This document shows positions 41,155-50,139 of a stretch of DNA of 64,000 bases, one piece after another (the first letter of the stretch is position 1; each line of letters starts with the position of its first letter). Where the stretch lies: assembly GCA_029974035.1 (NCBI GenBank), contig JARKQG010000104.1:1-64000 (forward strand). Reading direction: 5' to 3'. Position numbers and translations under genes: made by a program. This DNA is from Eubacteriales bacterium (GTDB taxonomy: Bacteria; Bacillota_A; Clostridia; Christensenellales; Aristaeellaceae). The notes beneath the pieces were generated by a model. It saw nothing but the letters and a program-made list of their open reading frames with translations. It did no database searches and had not been told where the DNA came from.

Positions 41155-41853
41155 TTGCGCGACCAAAGAGAAAACCCCCGGCCCAGGGGGCAGATGTCGG
41201 ATTCGCTGGCGGTGGGCCTTCTGCTGGCCTTTTCCGGCGGATTCATGGATGCCTATACCTATGTGTTCAGGGGCGGCGTGTTCGCCAACGCCCAGACGGG
41301 CAACATCATCCTGATGGGCATTCACCTGATGGAGGGGAGCATCTCCGCCTCCGCGCGCTACCTGATCCCGATCCTGTCCTTTGCGCTGGGCGTGTTCGCG
41401 GCCCAGGCCATGCGGCTGGGCTTTCGCAGGCGGCGGCGCCTGCATTGGCGGCAGGCCTGCCTGGCGGTGGAGATGGCCGTGATGCTGGCGGTGGGCTTCA
41501 TGGGGCAGGGCGCGAACCTGGCCGCCAACAGCCTCGTGTCGCTGGCCTGCGGCATTCAGGTGCAGTCCTTCCAGAAGGTCCGGGGCAACGCCATCGCCAC
41601 CACCATGTGCATCGGCAACCTTCGCACCGCCACGGAATTGCTCGCCCGGGGAATGCGCGGCCGGGACCGGGCGCTTTTCGGGCGCAGCGGCTTCTACTAC
41701 GGCATGATTCTGACCTTTGCGCTGGGCGCGGTTGCCGGAAAGCTGGCGGTGGCGCCCTTCGGGCAGCGGGCGATCTGGGTCTGCGCGGCGCTTCTGCTGG
41801 CGGCGTTTGCCGTCATGCTGGCGGAGGAAGAGCGGGAGGAGCGCGCCCGGTAG
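41155..41853 (+). CDS. DUF1275 (YoaK-like) membrane protein
   Basis: 232 residues with 6 or so membrane helices. Family landmarks: LLLAFSGGFMDAYTYVFRGGVFANAQTGNIILMGIHL near the N-terminus and ACGIQVQSFQKVRGNAIATTMCIGNLRTATELL in the middle. Many Firmicutes carry it; function is unproven, possibly a small-molecule transporter. The start is a TTG after GGAGGAGGCGCGCCG. It is convergent with the ger operon: the stops are 4 bp apart, with no visible terminator. Confidence 0.88.
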   Translation: MRDQRENPRPRGQMSDSLAVGLLLAFSGGFMDAYTYVFRGGVFANAQTGNIILMGIHLMEGSISASARYLIPILSFALGVFAAQAMRLGFRRRRRLHWRQACLAVEMAVMLAVGFMGQGANLAANSLVSLACGIQVQSFQKVRGNAIATTMCIGNLRTATELLARGMRGRDRALFGRSGFYYGMILTFALGAVAGKLAVAPFGQRAIWVCAALLLAAFAVMLAEEEREERAR

Positions 41854-41857
41854 CGCG

Positions 41858-42952
41858 TCAGCGCCCCGCCGCCCGAAGGGCGCGCCGGGCGCGGATCTCG
41901 GAGGCGGCCCACAGCGCCAGCGGCAGCAGCACCTCAAACGGGAGGGCGTACACGGCGTAGTACTTCAAAAAGGCGAACATCGCCATCGTGTTGGGGTAGA
42001 GGATCTGCGCCAGCGCCAGCGCCATCAGCCCCGTGGGCAGCACCAGGCTGCGCCAGTCCTTCACGCCGAAAAGGCTGGCGATGCCGCGGCTGGCGGTGAT
42101 CAGGCACAGCGCGATCTTGGTGATGCCGGCCAGCATGAAGTTGGCGGAGATCGAGCCCTCGATGCGGGACAGAAAGTCCCCCAGGCTGATGATGCGGGCG
42201 GCGATGTAGGAGGGGAAGTACTCCACCGATACCACCGCGGGCCCCAGCACCAGCAGGTTGCGCAGGATGATCACCATCAGCACCGCGTAGGAGAAGCCCG
42301 TGCCGCCCAGGTAAAGCCTTTTCGGGTGGTCGCCGGGGCGCACCAGGTCCGCGATGCCCAGAAACATCACCGTTTCAGTAAAGGGAAACGAGAAGATCTG
42401 AAAGGCGTCCCCGGCGATTTCCATCGGCGGGTGTTCCATGATGGGCAAAATATACGCCGGGTGCAGTATGCCGAGGGACAGCACCACCGTGGCCAGCACG
42501 ATGAAAAGCACGATGGGGATGGTGGCCAGCGCCCACTTGCCCAGCGCCTTGCCGCCGCCCCGGGCCAGCGTGGCCACCGTCAGCAGCATGATGGCCGCCA
42601 CCGGCAGCTGCGGCGTATCCAAAAGCGAGGAGAGCTGTATGAATTCCGAAAAATTCCGCAGCACCAGCGCGCACAGGTGCAGCGCGTACCAGCTCATCAG
42701 AAGGCCAAAAATTTTTCCGACGACGGGGCCAAGCCGGGCGCGGGCGGCGTCAAAGAGGTGCGCGCCGGGGTTCAGCTCGACGATTCTGGCATAGACGAGG
42801 ATGAGGGGCGCGGCGTACAGCACGCCCAGGGTCAGCGAGATCCAGGCGTCCTGCGCCACCGCCGTGCTGACGCCCATCACCACCGAACTGCCAAAGCAGA
42901 ACATGACCAGCACGGACACGATCTGAAGCCGCGTCAGGGGTTGATCCGGCAC
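41858..42952 (-). CDS. Spore germinant receptor permease-like subunit (GerAB/GerKB family)
   Basis: 364 residues with 10 membrane helices of the APC-type germination permease family (LTRLQIVSVLVMFCFGSSVVMGV, AYILPIMEHPPMEIAGDAFQIFSFPFTETVMFLGIADLV). B subunits bind the germinant (amino acid or sugar) in the inner spore membrane. It is the last gene of the operon, after the small D-type gene. The germinant cannot be predicted. Confidence 0.92.
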   Translation of the reverse strand: MPDQPLTRLQIVSVLVMFCFGSSVVMGVSTAVAQDAWISLTLGVLYAAPLILVYARIVELNPGAHLFDAARARLGPVVGKIFGLLMSWYALHLCALVLRNFSEFIQLSSLLDTPQLPVAAIMLLTVATLARGGGKALGKWALATIPIVLFIVLATVVLSLGILHPAYILPIMEHPPMEIAGDAFQIFSFPFTETVMFLGIADLVRPGDHPKRLYLGGTGFSYAVLMVIILRNLLVLGPAVVSVEYFPSYIAARIISLGDFLSRIEGSISANFMLAGITKIALCLITASRGIASLFGVKDWRSLVLPTGLMALALAQILYPNTMAMFAFLKYYAVYALPFEVLLPLALWAASEIRARRALRAAGR

Positions 42953-42976
42953 GGGAAATCCTCCTTTTGTCCGGCG

Positions 42977-43192
42977 CTATGCCTGGCCGGTGATGGCGCG
43001 GACGGCGGCCTCGATGGGCGGCGCGGGGGACGGCACCTCCACGCCCAGCGCGTGGAGCATCAGAACCGCGAATCCGGCCGCCAGCATCGTCAGGTACAGC
43101 GCCCGCACGCCCCGGGGCCACGCCCCGCGGCGCGGCAGGTAGTCCGCCAGGACCGCGGCGGCGAAGATCCCGGTCACGATGGCCGCGATCAC
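42977..43192 (-). CDS. Small two-helix membrane protein in ger operon (D-subunit-like)
   Basis: 71 residues. The GTG start overlaps the gerC stop (GTGA), so translation is coupled. Two membrane helices (AAIVTGIFAAAVLADYL and ALYLTMLAAGFAVLMLHALG) flank a short basic loop. Small two-helix D proteins are known from some gerA-type operons and tune germination; position and topology fit that, but there is no sequence motif to prove it. Confidence 0.7.
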   Translation of the reverse strand: MIAAIVTGIFAAAVLADYLPRRGAWPRGVRALYLTMLAAGFAVLMLHALGVEVPSPAPPIEAAVRAITGQA

Positions 43193-44343
43193 GACTTGAT
43201 CGCCCCCTCGGACGTGATGAACGCGGTGTTTTTGATGTTCACCCGGCAGGAGACGGTGATGGGCATGTCGCGGAAGATCTCGCCCCACCGGCCCTCCACC
43301 TCGTGCCACAGCCGGTAGTCGCGGCGGTGCAGGTATTCCCCGAGGCCCAGGATGTCCTGGCCCGTCTGCCGCTGGATCTTCTGAATCACCGCGGCGATCT
43401 CCGCCTCCAGGGACCGGGCGGCCTCGTCCTCGAGGGCGCGCATTTCCGCCGGATCGCCCGCGTCGATGGTTTCCATGGTTTCGGCCAGGTACACGTCGGT
43501 CTCCGTCCGGATGTGAAAGGCGAAGCCGCCGTCCGCCACGTCATAGGAAAATTCCGCCCGGCTGTTTGCGATTTCCAGCGACGTGTCCGGCCGTTCGCCG
43601 CCGTCCTTGGCCACGGTCAGGATGCCGCCCTGGGCCTTGCCGATGGCGATCAGGAAGAACTTGGATTCCCGCGGCGTCAGAAAGTCCGCCAGCCGATCAT
43701 CCCGGAACACCGCAATGCCGTTGGATTCGGCCACCGCGGCGCCGTCGTTCACCGCGATGTGGAAGGCCGGCAGCGTCAGCTCGATGCCCGGGCAGTTGAG
43801 CGTTCCGAACACCTGGTACAGGTCGGCGTGGACGGTGGTGGCGGTGGACCGGTTGTCGTCGGTGATGATGTCGTCGATCTCCAGCGACAGGATGGACTGG
43901 TCCAGGCCGTCCAGCGTCATAAGGTCAAAGGCGGTGCCGCCCTCCATGATCACCAGGCTGACGGTTTCCCGGCATTCGGCGTCGCGCATGATCCAGTCCA
44001 CGGCGTTTTCGATGCCCACGGTGCGCGCGGCCTCCTCGCCGATGACCACAATCTGCATGTTGCCAAAGTAGAGCTTGTTGAGCAGCTTGCGCTTGGCCTC
44101 GCGCACGGCGTCAAAGATGGTCTGGCCCTCGGCCTCCACCAATCGGGCGCCGGGGCCGCTCTCCTTGATGGACTTGGTCAGGTCCACGATCTCGGCGCAG
44201 ATTTTGAAGTGGCCGTCGGGCGCGCGGTCGATGCCCAGGCCCATCACGATGGACAGGTCGCTGAGGCTGCGGTAGCTCCAGCAGCCGGAGAGCAGCGCGG
44301 GCAAAAGCGCGAGCGCCAGAAGGCGAAGCAGCCTACGCCCCAT
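43189..44343 (-). CDS. Germinant receptor lipoprotein subunit (Ger(x)C family)
   Basis: 384 residues. The lipoprotein signal LLRLLALALLPALLSGC has the lipobox LSGC. The Ger(x)C domain shows SLSDLSIVMGLGIDRAPDGHFKICAEIVDLTK, EAKRKLLNKLYFGNMQIVVIGEEAA, and the C-terminal VIQKIQRQTGQDILGLGEYLHRRDYRLWHEVEGRWGEIFRDMPITVSCRVNIKNTAFI. It sits on the outer face of the inner spore membrane with the A and B subunits. It overlaps the gerA stop by 11 bp. Confidence 0.95.
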   Translation of the reverse strand: MGRRLLRLLALALLPALLSGCWSYRSLSDLSIVMGLGIDRAPDGHFKICAEIVDLTKSIKESGPGARLVEAEGQTIFDAVREAKRKLLNKLYFGNMQIVVIGEEAARTVGIENAVDWIMRDAECRETVSLVIMEGGTAFDLMTLDGLDQSILSLEIDDIITDDNRSTATTVHADLYQVFGTLNCPGIELTLPAFHIAVNDGAAVAESNGIAVFRDDRLADFLTPRESKFFLIAIGKAQGGILTVAKDGGERPDTSLEIANSRAEFSYDVADGGFAFHIRTETDVYLAETMETIDAGDPAEMRALEDEAARSLEAEIAAVIQKIQRQTGQDILGLGEYLHRRDYRLWHEVEGRWGEIFRDMPITVSCRVNIKNTAFITSEGAIKS

Positions 44344-45874
44344 CGTCCGGGTCCTCCGGCGCCTTTTGCCTGCGCCCGTGGCCGATGGACTCGGGCCGGG
44401 TCAGCATCTTCCACCAGGGGGCGCGGATGCCGATGTCTTTAATGCGCTCCATGCTCAGATTCCCGTCCAGCGATACCGAGGGGATGCCCAGGCTGTCCAG
44501 CGAGATCAGGTGGATCAGAATCAGCGAAAGCGCCATCGTCAGCCCGAAGAACCCGAACATCGAGGCCATGACGAGCACAAACAGCCGCATGTAGATGGCC
44601 GGCGCGTTCAGCTTGGGCACCAGGAGGTTGGTGATGCCGGTGATGGCCACCACGATGATCATCGGCGCGGCCACCAGCTTGGCCTCCACCGCCGCCTGGC
44701 CGATGACCAGTGCCCCCACGATGGACAGCGCCTGGCCGATGTTGGTGGGCATGCGAACCCCCGTCTCCCGCAGGATGTCAAACACGATCAGCATGACGAA
44801 GGCCTCCAGCGCCGCCGGAAGCGGCACGCTCTGCCGCTCCGCGGTGATGTTGACCATAAGCGGCGAGGGCAGCATCTCGTGCTGAAAGGCCACCACCGCG
44901 ATGTAAAGCCCCGGCACCGTGATGGTGAGGAAAAACCCCACCATGCGCAGCAGGCGGGAAAAGGAGGTGTAGTAGAAGCTCAGGTAATAGTCCTCGCTGG
45001 ACTGGAAGTTTTCGATAAAGAGGTAGGGCGCCGTCAGCGCGATGGGCGATCCGTCCACCATAATGGCGATGCGCCCCTCCAGCAGCCGGCCGATCACCAC
45101 GTCCGGCCGCTCGGTGTAGCCAATGGTCCGGAACAGCGAAAAGCGGTGGTCGCGGGTCAGCTCGGTGAGGTAGTTGGCGTCCAGCACGCCGTCGATGTCG
45201 ACCTTCTGAAGCCGCTCCAGCAGCCGCTGAAGTGCGTCCCGGTTGACCACGCCGTCAAAATAGCATACCATCACGCAGGTCTGGGTTCTGCGGCCCATCG
45301 TCATGTGGCGGATCTTGAAATCGTTGGTGCGCGCCCGGCGCCGGAGCATTGAAATGTTCTGCATTACCGATTCGGTAAAGCCCTCCCGGGGCCCGGCCAG
45401 GGTTTTCTCGCTGTCGGGCTCCATGATGGAGCGGACGGGAAAGCCCTTGGTGTTGAGCAATGCCGCCTCGGCGCAGCCCTCGGCAAAGAGCACCGTATCG
45501 CCGTAGGCGACGGCGCCCACAATCTCCTTGAAGTCGCCCGTCAGGATGGATTCGCTGACGTGGACCACCTCGCCGGTCATCCGCGCTACGCGGCCGGGGC
45601 CCTCGGGCAGCGCCTCCGCCGACATCAGCGGCCGCAGGATGTTTTCGTTGATGATTTCGGAATTCACCAGCCCGTCGGAGAACACCACGGCCACGTCCGC
45701 CCGCCCCGCCCGGATGACGGAACGGTAGCGCATGATGTCCACATCCTGAAACAGCGCCTTCATCAGCGCCAGGTTTTCCTCCAGCGAGGGGCGGACGTGA
45801 AGCGCTTCGAGCCCCTGGTTGAACGCCTCCACCCGCTGGGAAAGGTCCACCCCTTTGCGCCTGAACCCGAACAT
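44333..45874 (-). CDS. Germinant receptor subunit A (GerA/SpoVAF family)
   Basis: 513 residues. The cytoplasmic N-terminal two-thirds contains DVAVVFSDGLVNSEIINENILRPL and MGRRTQTCVMVCYFDGVVNRDALQRLLERLQKVDIDGVLDANYLTELTRDHRFSLFRTIGYTERPDVVIGRLLEGRIAIMVDGSPIALTAPYLFIENFQSSEDYY. The last part has 5-6 membrane helices. This is the scaffold and probable ion-channel subunit of the receptor, first gene of an A-C-D-B operon. The ATG at 45874 (MFGFRRKGVDL) has RBS GGGGAGG. Confidence 0.96.
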   Translation of the reverse strand: MFGFRRKGVDLSQRVEAFNQGLEALHVRPSLEENLALMKALFQDVDIMRYRSVIRAGRADVAVVFSDGLVNSEIINENILRPLMSAEALPEGPGRVARMTGEVVHVSESILTGDFKEIVGAVAYGDTVLFAEGCAEAALLNTKGFPVRSIMEPDSEKTLAGPREGFTESVMQNISMLRRRARTNDFKIRHMTMGRRTQTCVMVCYFDGVVNRDALQRLLERLQKVDIDGVLDANYLTELTRDHRFSLFRTIGYTERPDVVIGRLLEGRIAIMVDGSPIALTAPYLFIENFQSSEDYYLSFYYTSFSRLLRMVGFFLTITVPGLYIAVVAFQHEMLPSPLMVNITAERQSVPLPAALEAFVMLIVFDILRETGVRMPTNIGQALSIVGALVIGQAAVEAKLVAAPMIIVVAITGITNLLVPKLNAPAIYMRLFVLVMASMFGFFGLTMALSLILIHLISLDSLGIPSVSLDGNLSMERIKDIGIRAPWWKMLTRPESIGHGRRQKAPEDPDDGA

Positions 45875-45954
45875 GCATCCGCCTCCCCGCCGGCGCGCGC
45901 CGGCCATACGGACAGTATGGCGAAAACGGCGCGCATTTATCAGCCAAACGGCGC

Positions 45955-45976
45955 AAAAAAGCGCCCCGAAGGGCGC
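45955..45976 (-). terminator. Terminator of the 45998-46252 gene
   Basis: Minus strand GCGCCC-TTCG-GGGCGC followed by six Ts. Confidence 0.85.
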
Positions 45977-45997
45977 ATGCCGGGTGGCGCGGGCGCG

Positions 45998-46252
45998 TCA
46001 GTCCTGAACGAGGGACAAAATCTCCTCCGGCGTCTTTCCGGAGGCCTTTAAATCCGCCACTACCTTCGCGTAGGAGAGGCGGCGCTTCCGGGGTTCGTGA
46101 ATCTTTTCCTTGCGGGTTTGCAGTTTCTCAATCGACTGGGTGTGGAAGGCGATCTTCCGGTCAATTTCCGCGATGCGTTCTTCTGCACTTCTGAAATGGC
46201 GCTTGGCTTTCTCTTCGGTCTTTGCCTCGGAATCCTTCTTCTTCATCGGCAT
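45998..46252 (-). CDS. Small charged coiled-coil protein, unknown function
   Basis: 84 residues, or 82 if the internal ATG at 46246 (MKKKDSEAKTEEK) is used. The first half is a highly charged helix (RIAEIDRKIAFHTQSIEKLQTRKEKIHEP); the end (RRLSYAKVVADLKASGKTPEEILSLVQD) looks like a small helix-turn-helix or DNA/RNA-binding hairpin. No signal peptide. It has its own terminator and lies alone between ger and sodA. I do not recognise a named family. Confidence 0.65.
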   Translation of the reverse strand: MPMKKKDSEAKTEEKAKRHFRSAEERIAEIDRKIAFHTQSIEKLQTRKEKIHEPRKRRLSYAKVVADLKASGKTPEEILSLVQD

Positions 46253-46405
46253 TCAAAACACTTCCTTTCGGAAACAGTATAACACACCCGCGAATTGTTT
46301 AAAAGAAAAATTTTGTAAATGGGGAATTTTTGGGCGACGGAAGAACGCAAAGGCGCAACTGCGGCGCCGCCAAAGAAGCGTGCCGCGCGTCGGACCGCGC
46401 GGGGG

Positions 46406-46433
46406 AAAAACGCCCCCGGCAAAAGCCGGGGGC
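46406..46433 (-). terminator. Terminator of the superoxide dismutase gene
   Basis: Minus strand GCCCCCGGC-TTTT-GCCGGGGGC (46412-46433) followed by G and five Ts. Confidence 0.9.
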
Positions 46434-46461
46434 ACAAAGCAGGAACTTTGTCGAAAGGGCG

Positions 46462-47079
46462 CTATCCTCGGCGTTCGAAGGCGCGCGCCACCGCCGCCCA
46501 GTCCACCACCTCGAAAAACGCCTTCACGTAGTCGGCGCGGAGATTTTTGTACTTCAGGTAGTAGGCGTGCTCCCACACGTCGATGCCCAGGATGGGCCGC
46601 CAGGCCCCCTCCGTCTCCAACAGCGGATTGTCCTGGTTGGGGCTGGCCATGACCTTCAGCGCGCCCGCGCCGTCGGCGGCCAGCCAGGCCCAGCCGGAGC
46701 CAAACTGGCCCATCGCCGCCCTGGAAATCTGCTCTTTAAAGTCCGCAAAACCGCCGAAAGCCCCGCGGATGGCTTCCGCCAGCGCGCCGGAGGGCGCCCC
46801 GCCCCCGTTTGGCGCCATGTGGCCGAAGTACAGGTTGTGGTTGAAGTAGCCGCCGCCGTTGTTGCGCACGGCGGTCTTGACCCCGTCCGGCACGGCGGTC
46901 TTGAAGTCCGAAAGCAGCGTCTCAATGGGCCGGTCCGAGAGGCCCGCCTTCTCCGCCGCGTCGTTCAGGTTCTTCGTATAGGCCGCGTGATGCTTCAGGT
47001 AGTGGGTTTCCATGGTCAGTTTGTCGATATGCGGCTCCAGCGCATCAAAGGCATAGGGCAGCTTGATTTGCTCAAACAT
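46462..47079 (-). CDS. sodA: Superoxide dismutase (Fe/Mn family)
   Basis: 205 residues. Metal ligands are visible: the first His in METHYLKHHAAYTKNLN, the second in NGGGYFNHNLYFGHM, and Asp plus last His in DVWEHAYYLKYKN. QFGSGWAWLAADGAG is the usual outer-sphere Gln region. It removes superoxide, which suits an anaerobe that meets oxygen. GTTAGCACTAAC-type inverted sequence (around 47120-47133) lies between gene and promoter and could be an operator. Confidence 0.95.
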   Translation of the reverse strand: MFEQIKLPYAFDALEPHIDKLTMETHYLKHHAAYTKNLNDAAEKAGLSDRPIETLLSDFKTAVPDGVKTAVRNNGGGYFNHNLYFGHMAPNGGGAPSGALAEAIRGAFGGFADFKEQISRAAMGQFGSGWAWLAADGAGALKVMASPNQDNPLLETEGAWRPILGIDVWEHAYYLKYKNLRADYVKAFFEVVDWAAVARAFERRG

Positions 47080-47257
47080 GGGGGTTCTCCTTTCATCGCG
47101 GGCGTCGCCCGGAAGTTAGTTAGTGCTAACTATCATATACTTACCCGGAAAGGCGCGGAGGCAATCAGCCAAAATGCGGCGGGCGCGCCGCGCGCCGCCC
47201 TTGAGCGCGGCGCGAAAATCTGTTAGAATGGGGAAAAGGCTGTCGGGGAGGGATTGG

Positions 47258-47788
47258 GTGGCGGACGAAAAGACGCTGTGCGTCATGGGCATGCTGGACG
47301 CGCAGGCCGATCGGCGGTTCGAGGCGATCAAGGCCCGGATCGGCCGCGCCGGCCTGGCGGCGGACGCGCAGCCGCCCCACATCACCTTTGGCATCTACTC
47401 CGGCATCGGCCGGGAGGAGATGGCGGATTGGGTGGGCGGCATCCTGGGCCGGCTCCGGAGGACGCGGCTCTTCTTTGGGCAGATCGGCGTGTTTCCCGAA
47501 TCGCAGGTATTTTTTGCCGCGCCCAGCGTCACCCGGGCGCTGCTGGACATGCACGCCGCGATCCACGCCCGCTATGACGGCCTGTGCTCCGACAAAAACT
47601 GCCTCTATTCGCTGGAGGGCGGCAAGTGGATTCCCCACATCACGCTGGCCACGTCCGAGGGCGGCCGCGCGGGGGACGTATTGAAGGTCCTCTTGGAGAA
47701 TTTCACGCCCTTCTACGGGGAGATCACCCGCATCCGGATCACGGAGCAGGAGCCGCTGGTGGATGTGCGCACCTTTGAGATCCCGTGA
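47258..47788 (+). CDS. 2H phosphoesterase / 2'-5' RNA ligase family protein
   Basis: 176 residues with the two catalytic tetrapeptides HITF (41-44) and HITL (127-130), spaced as in LigT/YjcG-like 2H enzymes that act on cyclic phosphates or 2'-5' bonds. The GTG at 47258 follows GGGGAGGGA by a few bases; the longer frame starting at 47123 crosses the putative promoter (TAGAAT around 47224-47229) and is not used. Substrate unknown. Confidence 0.85.
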   Translation: MADEKTLCVMGMLDAQADRRFEAIKARIGRAGLAADAQPPHITFGIYSGIGREEMADWVGGILGRLRRTRLFFGQIGVFPESQVFFAAPSVTRALLDMHAAIHARYDGLCSDKNCLYSLEGGKWIPHITLATSEGGRAGDVLKVLLENFTPFYGEITRIRITEQEPLVDVRTFEIP

Positions 47789-47842
47789 AGGGCGCATGGC
47801 CGGCCCGCGTTTTCGGGCATACTGGGGCGCGAGGTGATCCGG

Positions 47843-48013
47843 ATGAATACGAGCCTGACGGTGCTGATCGAGGGCGACGCGAAGGCGTGCCAGTACTTCA
47901 ACGCGCTGCCGGCGCCGGTGCGCGCGCAGCTGAACGGACAGCCGGAGGAATTCGGCGGCTTTGACGATCTGAAAACCCGCGCGGAGCGGATCTTGCGCGA
48001 TTTTCCCGCCTGA
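47843..48013 (+). CDS. 56-residue conserved-looking small protein
   Basis: ATG after GAGGTGATCCGG. It reads MNTSLTVLIEGDAKACQY then FNALPAPVRAQLNGQPEE and FGGFDDLKTRAERILRDF. The pattern of a Tyr-Phe/LP-x-x-[VL] segment followed by a helical DL-x3-AE-x-[LI] tail resembles short clostridial proteins often found as orphan genes. Third-position GC is high, as in host genes. Probably expressed with the 2H gene 54 bp upstream. Function unknown. Confidence 0.65.
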   Translation: MNTSLTVLIEGDAKACQYFNALPAPVRAQLNGQPEEFGGFDDLKTRAERILRDFPA

Positions 48014-48059
48014 CGGCCGGAGAAACGCGGGCCGCCGGCTTCTGGCCGGCGGCGTCGGA

Positions 48060-48422
48060 TCAGGCAGTGGGGGTCGTCTTCGCGGCCTTTTTGGCCCTGG
48101 GCGCCCGGGGCTTGGGCGCCTTTTTGGCCGCGATGTGCTGCGCCAGAAGCGTGCGCACCGCTTCCTCGTGCAGTCGGTCGGCCTCTATTTTTCTCAGGCG
48201 CTCCGCCTCGATCTGCTCCCGGATCTGGGCCAATTCCTGCGCCATCGACGCCTGCAGCGCAGGCCGGCAGAGGACCAAAAAAGAATCAAAAGCCGATGGG
48301 TATACGAACTTCTTGATTCCGAAGGCATCCTCGAAGCGGACCTCGATCATCGTCGAAGTCTGACTCAGGACGACCCCCAACCCAAAACGGCTGTGCTCAA
48401 CCTGCTCCGATATTACGTTCAT
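48060..48422 (-). CDS. Small protein with UvrD-tudor-like domain and basic tail
   Basis: 120 residues from the ATG at 48422 (MNVISEQVEHSRFGLGVVLS), which has AAAGGAAT upstream. Residues 1-55 follow the H-x-x-FG-x-G-x-V...V-x-F...KKF-x-YP-x-AF pattern of small beta-barrels like the C-terminal domain of UvrD/PcrA, which bind RNA polymerase or nucleic acid. A Glu/Arg/Ala-rich helix and a Lys/Pro/Ala tail (KKAPKPRAPRAKKAAK) follow, suggesting nucleic-acid contact. A 9-bp GC inverted repeat lies just after the stop (48031-48053). Confidence 0.7.
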   Translation of the reverse strand: MNVISEQVEHSRFGLGVVLSQTSTMIEVRFEDAFGIKKFVYPSAFDSFLVLCRPALQASMAQELAQIREQIEAERLRKIEADRLHEEAVRTLLAQHIAAKKAPKPRAPRAKKAAKTTPTA

Positions 48423-48583
48423 GACAATTCCTTTCTTCTCCGCACGCTCCCGCTTCAAACGTTCATTTCCTACTGATTAGTATACCATTTAAATGTTAAG
48501 ATTTCGCTAAGGCGCCCCGGGCAATCAATCCCAGCGCCGCCCCGGCCCGCCGCAGGCGCGCGACCGGGCCTCGGCGGGCCGAT

Positions 48584-50134
48584 TTAGGGGCGGGATTCGA
48601 GGCAAAGCTGCTTTTTCAGCTGCTTGATGGTTTTGCCCGTTTTCTGTTTGACCACCCTGCAAAAGTAGTTTTCACTGTTGTAGCCGAGCCGGGCGCTCAG
48701 CTCGCGAATGGAGAAATCCTCCCCGCTGGCCAGCAGGAGCCTGAGCTCGTTCATGCGGACGGTCTGAAGATAGTCCACAAACCCCATGCTGAGCTTTTGA
48801 GAAAACAAGTGGCTCAAGTAGGGCGCGCTTAGACCGACATGGCCCGCGACCCTGGCCAGCGAGAGATCCTGACTGAAGTTGCGGTGGATGTATTTGCAGG
48901 CGAGCTTGAGCGCATACTCCGGGTTTCCGCTCATGGCCCTTCGATGCGCCCCGAAGGCACTCTTCGCAAGCGCGCGATACCACTTTGCAATCGCCGGGTC
49001 TGAAAACGCCTCCGGAAGCTTTTCGAATAGTCCATTCCCCGCCTTCTCCCGCATTTTAAGCAATATCGCGGTCGCCGCGGCGAGTCGTTCCCCGACTGGG
49101 GCCGCATCGCCCGACAGGTGCAGGCGCAGCAGATGATCGGCCGCTTCTTCCGGATCAGACTTCAAGTTGCCGTCTTCCCAAAAACATTCGATTGCGCGCT
49201 CGCTGACCGCGATGCGCCGGACCGCGGCGGCCTCGCCCAGGAGCGCGGGAACGCTGCGGCGCGTGCGGCCGGCCATGGCGTCGGCATATGCGCCGGCGTA
49301 TTCCTCCGGCGCGGTGATCACGTTGGAGATGCCGATCTCGATCCGGAAACATTCATGGCCTTCCAGCTGCTGCCCCAACAGACACGCGGCAAACCGCGCG
49401 CGCAGGTCCATCAACTCGTCCGCGCAGGGCGCTTTCGAATAACCGAACAGGAGAAACCCGCGGTCATCGTTCGTGCGGAGCAGCCGAAAGCCCTCGGGCA
49501 GCGCACCGAAGACCCTCCGCTCCATCTGGGGATAGATCACATCCAGAAGATGGCCCGAGCAGGCGAGGGACGCCTTCTGATCCTTTGCAAGATCCAGCGA
49601 AATCAGGATTGCCCGGGAGATGTTTTCTCGCAGCCAGTTTCTGAGCTTGAATTCCTCCGGCGCAGGAGAGGCCCCCCGGCTGTTGCTTAAAAAGCCGGGG
49701 ATGAGGTAGGGGATCATGTCTTCCGTGAATCCGGACCCGGGCGGGCCGTCTTTGGCCCGAGGCGCCCGCTCCGCGATGAACCGGCCAATCATTCCGACGA
49801 AATCCGCGTGCTTAACCGGCTTGAGGAGAAACGCGTTCGCGCCGTAGTTCAGCGCGTCCTTGGCGTAATCGAACAGATCGTAGGCCGTGCACATCATGAT
49901 CTTGCCGGAATAGCCGGATCTTCGCAGCTGTTTTACAACTTCGATGCCGTTCATGCCTGGAATTTTGATGTCCAGCACAAGGATATCCGGGGCGTACCGC
50001 AGGGCGCTGCTCAGCGCCTCCGCCCCGTTGGAGCAGTCGGGCAGGATTTCCACCTGGGCAAAATGCTCCGCAATCAGTTGCCGCACCGCGCGGCGCTCGA
50101 CCGGCTCATCTTCGACGATCATCAGCGTGGTCAT
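48584..50134 (-). CDS. YesN-type response regulator with AraC DNA-binding domain
   Basis: 516 residues. Receiver domain ~1-120: LMIVEDEPVERRAVRQLIAEH, phosphoacceptor Asp55 in DILVLDIKIPGMNG, and KPVKHADFV. A middle region of ~270 residues has no clear domain. The AraC/XylS domain is at the end (LACKYIHRNFSQDLSLARVAGHVGLSAPYLSHLFSQKLSMGFVDYLQTVRMNELRLLLASGEDFSIRELSARLGYNSENYFCRVVKQKTGKTIKQLK). It lies 5 bp after the histidine kinase gene. Probable targets are the neighbouring esterase and transport operons. Start chosen at 50134 because of GAGGTGATTCCC. Confidence 0.94.
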   Translation of the reverse strand: MTTLMIVEDEPVERRAVRQLIAEHFAQVEILPDCSNGAEALSSALRYAPDILVLDIKIPGMNGIEVVKQLRRSGYSGKIMMCTAYDLFDYAKDALNYGANAFLLKPVKHADFVGMIGRFIAERAPRAKDGPPGSGFTEDMIPYLIPGFLSNSRGASPAPEEFKLRNWLRENISRAILISLDLAKDQKASLACSGHLLDVIYPQMERRVFGALPEGFRLLRTNDDRGFLLFGYSKAPCADELMDLRARFAACLLGQQLEGHECFRIEIGISNVITAPEEYAGAYADAMAGRTRRSVPALLGEAAAVRRIAVSERAIECFWEDGNLKSDPEEAADHLLRLHLSGDAAPVGERLAAATAILLKMREKAGNGLFEKLPEAFSDPAIAKWYRALAKSAFGAHRRAMSGNPEYALKLACKYIHRNFSQDLSLARVAGHVGLSAPYLSHLFSQKLSMGFVDYLQTVRMNELRLLLASGEDFSIRELSARLGYNSENYFCRVVKQKTGKTIKQLKKQLCLESRP

Positions 50135-50139
50135 GGGAA

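Noticed and set aside
46330..47226. 298-codon plus-strand frame over sodA
   Set aside because: Antisense shadow of superoxide dismutase, crossing its terminator and promoter.
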